Source of the DNA: RGIG9151 sp963635575
Lineage (GTDB): Bacteria; Bacillota; Clostridia; TANB77; RGIG9151
Direction of reading: 5' to 3'
Length of the DNA stretch: 25,116 nt
NCBI GenBank assembly: GCA_963635575.1
Contig: CAVHFU010000019.1
Coordinates: forward strand, 1-25,116
Shown in pieces: positions 21,724-25,116 of the stretch. The notes below the pieces were generated by a model. The model was not told the DNA's origin. It made no database searches and saw only the letters and a program-made list of their open reading frames with translations. A program made the position numbers and the translations under genes. Position 1 is the first letter of the stretch. Every line of letters begins with the position of its first letter.

Positions 21724-23019
21724 ATGTTTAAAATCTTAAAAAACGCTTGGTCAGTTCCTGACTTAAGAAAGAAAATCCTTATCGTACTTGGATTATTACT
21801 TGTATTTAGATTTGGATCATATATTCCTGTACCAGGAATAAACAGAGAGATTTTGGAACACCTTATGGAATCAAACCAAAATGGATTCTTCGGAATGTTT
21901 AATATCATTTCAGGTGGAGCTTTCTCAAATCTTTCAATATTTGCAATGAGTATTACACCATACATCAACGCATCAATTATTATTCAATTGTTAACAGTTG
22001 CAATTCCTTCTTTAGAAAAAATGGCTAAAGAAGGAAATGAAGGAAGAAAGAAATTAGCACAGTTTACAAGATACGGTACAATAGTTCTTGCATTAATACA
22101 AGCTATTGGTATTGCAGTAAGCTTTAAGTCTGTTTTATATGCACAAGATTTCTTCACATATTCAATTGTTGTTTTATCACTTACAGCCGGAACAGCCTTC
22201 ATTATGTGGTTAGGTGAACAAATGACTGAGTATGGAATTGGAAATGGTACTTCTCTTATTATCTTTGCAGGAATTATTTCAAGATTGCCTGCCGGAATTC
22301 AGAGTTTGATATCTTCTACAAATGCTGGTTCAAATATGATTGGCACATTAGGATTTATTGCTATAATCGTAGTAATGTTACTTCTAATTGCTGCTGTTGT
22401 ATGGGTACAAAAAGCAGAAAGAAGAGTTCCAGTTCAATATGCAAAACGTGTTGTTGGAAGAAAAATGTATGGTGGACAATCTACACATATTCCAATAGCT
22501 GTTAGCATGGCAGGAGTTATGCCAATTATCTTAGCAATGTCATTATTGATGTTCCCAGCTATGATAATAAGCACAGTAACTGCCGGAAATCCTACTGGCG
22601 TATGGAAAGTAATTTATAATCTATGCGTTGCAACAAACGCAGGAACTTGGTATACAGTTGGTTATTGCGTAATCTATTCTTTATTAATTATTGGATTCTC
22701 ATTCTTCTATACATTGATTGTTTTCAATCCAGTAGAAGTATCTAATAACTTAAAGAAAAATGGTGGATTTATTCCTGGAATTAGAGCCGGAAAACCTACT
22801 GCAGATTATTTATCCGGAGTATTAAATAAAATTACATTGTTTGGAGCTATATTTATTGCATTTATCGCAATATTCCCAGTTGTTGTTCAAGCTATAACTG
22901 GTGTAAGTTTAGGTTTTGGTGGAACAGCATTACTAATCGTAGTTGGTGTTGCATTAGAAACTGTAAAACAATTAGAAGCACAACTTGTAATGAAACATTA
23001 CAAAGGATTTTTAGACTAA
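21724..23019 (+). CDS. secY: Preprotein translocase channel SecY
   Basis: Forms the membrane channel for Sec-dependent export and insertion, with SecE and SecG. The 431-residue product has ten predicted membrane segments, the first ending at PVPGINRE and a plug region (GGAFSNLSIFAMSITPYINASII). Conserved cytoplasmic loops are RRVPVQYAKRVVGRKMYGG (C4) and NPVEVSNNLKKNGGFIPGIRAGKPT (C5, contacting ribosome and SecA). The start ATG follows AAAGGGGT. It ends the ribosomal operon: a terminator follows 105 bases later, and adk has a separate promoter. Confidence 0.98.
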   Translation: MFKILKNAWSVPDLRKKILIVLGLLLVFRFGSYIPVPGINREILEHLMESNQNGFFGMFNIISGGAFSNLSIFAMSITPYINASIIIQLLTVAIPSLEKMAKEGNEGRKKLAQFTRYGTIVLALIQAIGIAVSFKSVLYAQDFFTYSIVVLSLTAGTAFIMWLGEQMTEYGIGNGTSLIIFAGIISRLPAGIQSLISSTNAGSNMIGTLGFIAIIVVMLLLIAAVVWVQKAERRVPVQYAKRVVGRKMYGGQSTHIPIAVSMAGVMPIILAMSLLMFPAMIISTVTAGNPTGVWKVIYNLCVATNAGTWYTVGYCVIYSLLIIGFSFFYTLIVFNPVEVSNNLKKNGGFIPGIRAGKPTADYLSGVLNKITLFGAIFIAFIAIFPVVVQAITGVSLGFGGTALLIVVGVALETVKQLEAQLVMKHYKGFLD

Positions 23020-23033
23020 AATAATAAAAGCTA

Positions 23034-23062
23034 TTGACATATATTGTAATTTATATTATTAT
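23034..23062 (+). promoter_or_regulatory. Strong promoter with no following reading frame
   Basis: TTGACA (23034-23039), a 17-base spacer and TATTAT (23057-23062) lie just after secY. Transcription would start near 23069 and meet a perfect terminator about 60 bases on. Confidence 0.7.
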
Positions 23063-23068
23063 ACTAAT

Positions 23069-23155
23069 ATATGGAACATAGTGTTTCAATTATTTTTATG
23101 TATTGTGACAATTTTCTTCACACAAAAAATACCGGAAGAGGCTCCGGTATTTTTT
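23069..23155 (+). ncRNA. Candidate small RNA, about 85 nt, antisense to a minus-strand peptide transcript
   Basis: A promoter at 23034-23062 and a terminator at 23125-23154 enclose no credible reading frame: an ATG at 23071 lacks a ribosome-binding site and its frame runs across the terminator. A small hairpin, TGTGA/TCACA (23104-23122), precedes the terminator. The RNA would share its 3' end, in antisense, with the minus-strand transcript encoding the 20-aa peptide. It could alternatively be only a spurious promoter after the operon. Confidence 0.4.
23125..23154. terminator. Bidirectional terminator between secY and adk
   Basis: AAAAATACCGGA (23125-23136) pairs perfectly with TCCGGTATTTTT (23143-23154) around AGAGGC. 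Both flanks give U-tracts, so it ends the S10-spc transcript on the plus strand and any convergent minus-strand transcript. Confidence 0.95.
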
Positions 23156-23162
23156 GTACTTT

Positions 23163-23225
23163 CTAAAATAATTTTAAAATTAAATAGATAAGTACTAGAA
23201 CAGATATTTTTATATATTGTTCCAA
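23163..23225 (-). CDS. Candidate 20-aa hydrophobic peptide (type I toxin-like)
   Basis: On the minus strand GAAAGGAGGTGA (complement of 23232-23243) is a full match to the 16S anti-Shine-Dalgarno tail, stronger than that of any ribosomal protein gene here. Eight bases after GGAGG comes TTG (complement of 23223-23225). It opens MEQYIKISVLVLIYLILKLF, then TAG. The peptide is one membrane segment with Lys residues at both ends. It sits between a promoter (23259-23287) and the shared terminator, facing a candidate antisense RNA. Function is unknown; the layout recalls Fst/Ldr-type toxins, though I see no sequence match to them. Confidence 0.4.
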   Translation of the reverse strand: MEQYIKISVLVLIYLILKLF

Positions 23226-23258
23226 TTTTTTTCACCTCCTTTCACAAGAGGCAAGCCG

Positions 23259-23287
23259 AATATAACATATAATGGAATTAAATACAA
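23259..23287 (-). promoter_or_regulatory. Minus-strand promoter for the 20-aa peptide
   Basis: Reading the minus strand, TTGTAT (complement of 23282-23287), a 17-base spacer and TATATT (complement of 23259-23264). The start would be near 23252, giving a short leader with the exceptional ribosome-binding site. Confidence 0.45.
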
Positions 23288-23321
23288 TATAATACTGTAA
23301 AAAACTTCAAAATATTTATGG

Positions 23322-23350
23322 TTGAAAAAAATAATTTTAAATAATATAAT
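23322..23350 (+). promoter_or_regulatory. Promoter of adk
   Basis: TTGAAA (23322-23327), a 17-base spacer and a perfect TATAAT (23345-23350). The leader is about 28 bases and contains AAAGGAGG. Confidence 0.7.
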
Positions 23351-23383
23351 AAATCGAAAGAGAAAATAAAGGAGGAAACAAAG

Positions 23384-24067
23384 ATGCGTTTAGTTATGTT
23401 TGGAGCACCGGGTTCAGGAAAAGGAACACAAGCAGAAAGACTTAGTAAGAAATATAATATCCCACAAATTTCAACAGGTGAAATTTTTAGGGCATTAAAA
23501 AGAGGAGAACAAGTTCCAGGAATGACGTTATCTAAAGAAACAATAGATGAGATTGTTACATTAATTAATAGTGGAGCTTTAGTCCCAGATGAACTTACAA
23601 TTAGTGTATTAAAGAATAGAATTTCATTACCTGATTGCAAGAATGGATTTATTTTGGATGGTTTCCCAAGAACAATTAATCAAGGTGAAGTTTTAGATAA
23701 GATGTTAGCAGAAGAAGGAACAAAGATTGACGGAGTTTTAGAAATAGACGTTGAAGATGATGCTATCGTTAATAGATTATCTGGAAGAAGAAGTTGCCTT
23801 GATTGCGGAAAAACATATCATATAACAGATAAGATGCCAACTGAAGAAGATAAAGCATCTTGTCCAAATCATTGCTCAAACTTAGTTCAAAGAGACGATG
23901 ATTTGGAAGAAGTAATTAGAAAGAGACTTGCTACATATCATGATGTAACAGCTAAGTTAAAACCTTACTATGAAGCACAAGGAAAGCTAGTAACAGCTAA
24001 GGGAAAAGAAAAATTAGCTGATACAATTCTTGAAGTAGATGCAGCAATGGCAAAAATAGAAGCGTAA
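23384..24067 (+). CDS. adk: Adenylate kinase, zinc-LID form
   Basis: Interconverts AMP and ATP with two ADP. The 227-residue product has the P-loop GAPGSGKGTQ (7-16), the NMP-binding part (ISTGEIFRA), LDGFPRT (91-97) and a long LID with GRRSCLDCGKTYH and LVQRDDD. The LID has Cys138, Cys141, Cys160 and Cys164. This is CX2C-X18-CX3C, whereas the usual spacing is CX2C-X16-CX2C, so zinc binding is likely but slightly rearranged. It follows secY as in many Firmicutes but is separated by a terminator and has its own promoter and terminator. Confidence 0.97.
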   Translation: MRLVMFGAPGSGKGTQAERLSKKYNIPQISTGEIFRALKRGEQVPGMTLSKETIDEIVTLINSGALVPDELTISVLKNRISLPDCKNGFILDGFPRTINQGEVLDKMLAEEGTKIDGVLEIDVEDDAIVNRLSGRRSCLDCGKTYHITDKMPTEEDKASCPNHCSNLVQRDDDLEEVIRKRLATYHDVTAKLKPYYEAQGKLVTAKGKEKLADTILEVDAAMAKIEA

Positions 24068-24075
24068 GTTATTTA

Positions 24076-24119
24076 AGAGATATAATTGGCTTATAAAAGT
24101 TAGTTGTATCTCTTTTTTT
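24076..24119 (+). terminator. Terminator after adk
   Basis: AGAGATA (24076-24082) pairs with TATCTCT (24107-24113), with partial inner pairing, followed by TTTTTTT. Confidence 0.75.
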
Positions 24120-24152
24120 GGTAAATAATATATGAGATAAAATTGAGAAAAT

Positions 24153-24204
24153 GTTAGCAAATAAAAGGTAAGCAATTGCTAACTTGGTAATTTTGTGGTA
24201 TAAT
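24153..24204 (+). promoter_or_regulatory. Promoter of map with overlapping inverted repeat
   Basis: TTGCTA (24176-24181), a 17-base spacer and TATAAT (24199-24204). GTTAGCAA (24153-24160) is the exact inverse of TTGCTAAC (24176-24183), which covers the -35 box, and AGCAATTGCT (24171-24180) is itself palindromic. This could be an operator. Confidence 0.65.
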
Positions 24205-24241
24205 TTACTAGAAAATTATTTAGAAAATGAGGCGTAAAATT

Positions 24242-25009
24242 ATGATACTTATTAAATCACCAAAAGAAATTGAATATATGCGTGAATCCGGTAGGATTGT
24301 AGCATTAGCATTAAATGAAATGGAAAAGGCAGTTAGACCGGGAATCACTACCAAAGACCTAGACACAATTGCAACCACCGTATTAAAAGAAGAAGGAGCA
24401 ATTCCATCATTTAAAGGCCAAATGGGATTCGAAGGCAGTAAACCTTATCCGGCTACTATTTGTGCATCAGTAAATAACCAAATTATTCATGGTATACCTG
24501 ATAACTATGTACTAAAAGAAGGAGACATCATAAGCATTGATATGGGAGCATTAAAGAACGGCTATCATGGAGACGCAGCTAGAACTTTTGCTGTAGGAAA
24601 TATTTCTGATGAAGCTAAAAAACTTATCGAAGTTACAAAACAAAGCTTTTTTGAAGGAATAAAAAATGCGGTAGATGGAAATAGAGTTTCTGATATTTCA
24701 CATGCTGTTCAAACATACGCAGAAAGTTTTGGGTTCTCGGTAGTAAGAGACTTTGTTGGACATGGCGTAGGCAGGGAATTACACGAAGACCCTCAAGTAC
24801 CTAATTACGGAAAACCTGGAAGAGGACCTAGACTAGCAAAAGGAATGGTAATTGCAGTAGAGCCTATGATAAATGCAGGTAGCTATGATATAGATATTTT
24901 AAAGAATGGTTGGACCGTTGTAACAGTGGATGGAAAACTATCTGCCCATTATGAGAATACAATCTTAATTACAGACGGTGAACCTGAAATTTTGACAATG
25001 ATTAAGTAA
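24242..25009 (+). CDS. map: Methionine aminopeptidase, type I
   Basis: Removes the initiator Met from new proteins. The start is the ATG at 24242, with GAGGCG 7 bases upstream; the ATG at 24227 has no ribosome-binding site. The 255-residue product has His83 (IIHGIP) and all five metal ligands: Asp100 (SIDMG), Asp111 (GDAAR), His174 (GHGVGRELHE), Glu207 (VEPM) and Glu238 (HYENT). Length is standard for the short bacterial form without an N-terminal extension. In Firmicutes map usually follows adk, as here, often with infA and rpmJ next; those lie outside this window. Confidence 0.97.
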   Translation: MILIKSPKEIEYMRESGRIVALALNEMEKAVRPGITTKDLDTIATTVLKEEGAIPSFKGQMGFEGSKPYPATICASVNNQIIHGIPDNYVLKEGDIISIDMGALKNGYHGDAARTFAVGNISDEAKKLIEVTKQSFFEGIKNAVDGNRVSDISHAVQTYAESFGFSVVRDFVGHGVGRELHEDPQVPNYGKPGRGPRLAKGMVIAVEPMINAGSYDIDILKNGWTVVTVDGKLSAHYENTILITDGEPEILTMIK

Positions 25010-25073
25010 AACAAATTACCTTTTAAGTTAACCCGCCCCACAAAAAAGTTTTAAAAATGTGTGTCAATCATTT

Positions 25074-25102
25074 TTGAAAATGTCCTAAAAATTTTTTAAC
25101 AT
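25074..25102 (+). promoter_or_regulatory. Possible promoter for the next gene, outside the window
   Basis: TTGAAA (25074-25079), a 17-base spacer and TAACAT (25097-25102). Nothing else is recognised in the last 107 bases. Confidence 0.4.
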
Positions 25103-25116
25103 TAGCACTAATTTTG

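Noticed and set aside
23232..23243. TCACCTCCTTTC, identical to the 16S rRNA 3' end
   Set aside because: A 16S fragment was considered, but no rRNA sequence precedes it. On the minus strand it is a Shine-Dalgarno sequence for a short frame, a better explanation.

Overview
The window comes from a low-GC Firmicute, most likely a spore-forming member of the Clostridia. Three things support this: the strong AT bias with A/T-ending codons, GGAGG-type ribosome-binding sites before most genes, and Firmicute-specific content (T-box leader, PdaB-type sporulation deacetylase, C+ zinc S14, minimal SufCB). The genus cannot be fixed from the sequence.

Bases 1-5,600 are partly accessory. A decayed, internally deleted IS30-family element (about 235-1036) is followed by a compact 440-residue protein that joins an ATP-grasp domain to a phosphohistidine domain of the PEP synthase/PPDK type, with its own promoter and terminator. 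Next come a T-box leader with a GAC (Asp) specifier and aspS. A shared 15-bp terminator hairpin separates aspS from a cluster of small minus-strand genes (117, 29 and 66 aa).

Bases 5,575-8,130 hold an AAA_14/DUF4143-type ATPase lying between two copies of a leader of roughly 110 bp. The downstream copy drives pdaB. In the upstream copy the equivalent of the pdaB start codon is ATT. This looks like a duplicated pdaB promoter region with an ATPase gene placed in between.

Bases 8,146-11,517 carry two housekeeping units, each with its own promoter and terminator: a two-gene Fe-S assembly pair (sufC-sufB, minimal type, no desulfurase gene beside it) and guaA (GMP synthase).

Bases 11,583-23,154 form one long S10-spc ribosomal operon: a structured leader with an attenuator-like hairpin, then rpsJ-rplC-rplD-rplW-rplB-rpsS-rplV-rpsC-rplP-rpmC-rpsQ-rplN-rplX-rplE-rpsZ-rpsH-rplF-rplR-rpsE-rplO-secY. 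The usual rpmD (L30) between rpsE and rplO is absent. Two intergenic spacers (before rpsH and before rplR) hold hairpin-rich repeats, and the first is a tandem pair. rpsJ, rpsS and rplX start with GTG, TTG and GTG.

The 364-bp gap between secY and adk is the best candidate for something undescribed. A strong plus-strand promoter and a minus-strand promoter fire towards each other into one perfect bidirectional terminator. The minus-strand transcript has the strongest Shine-Dalgarno sequence in the window and encodes a 20-residue hydrophobic peptide. This is the layout of a type I toxin-antitoxin module such as par/Fst. After it, adk and map each have a consensus promoter, and a further promoter near the right edge points out of the window.
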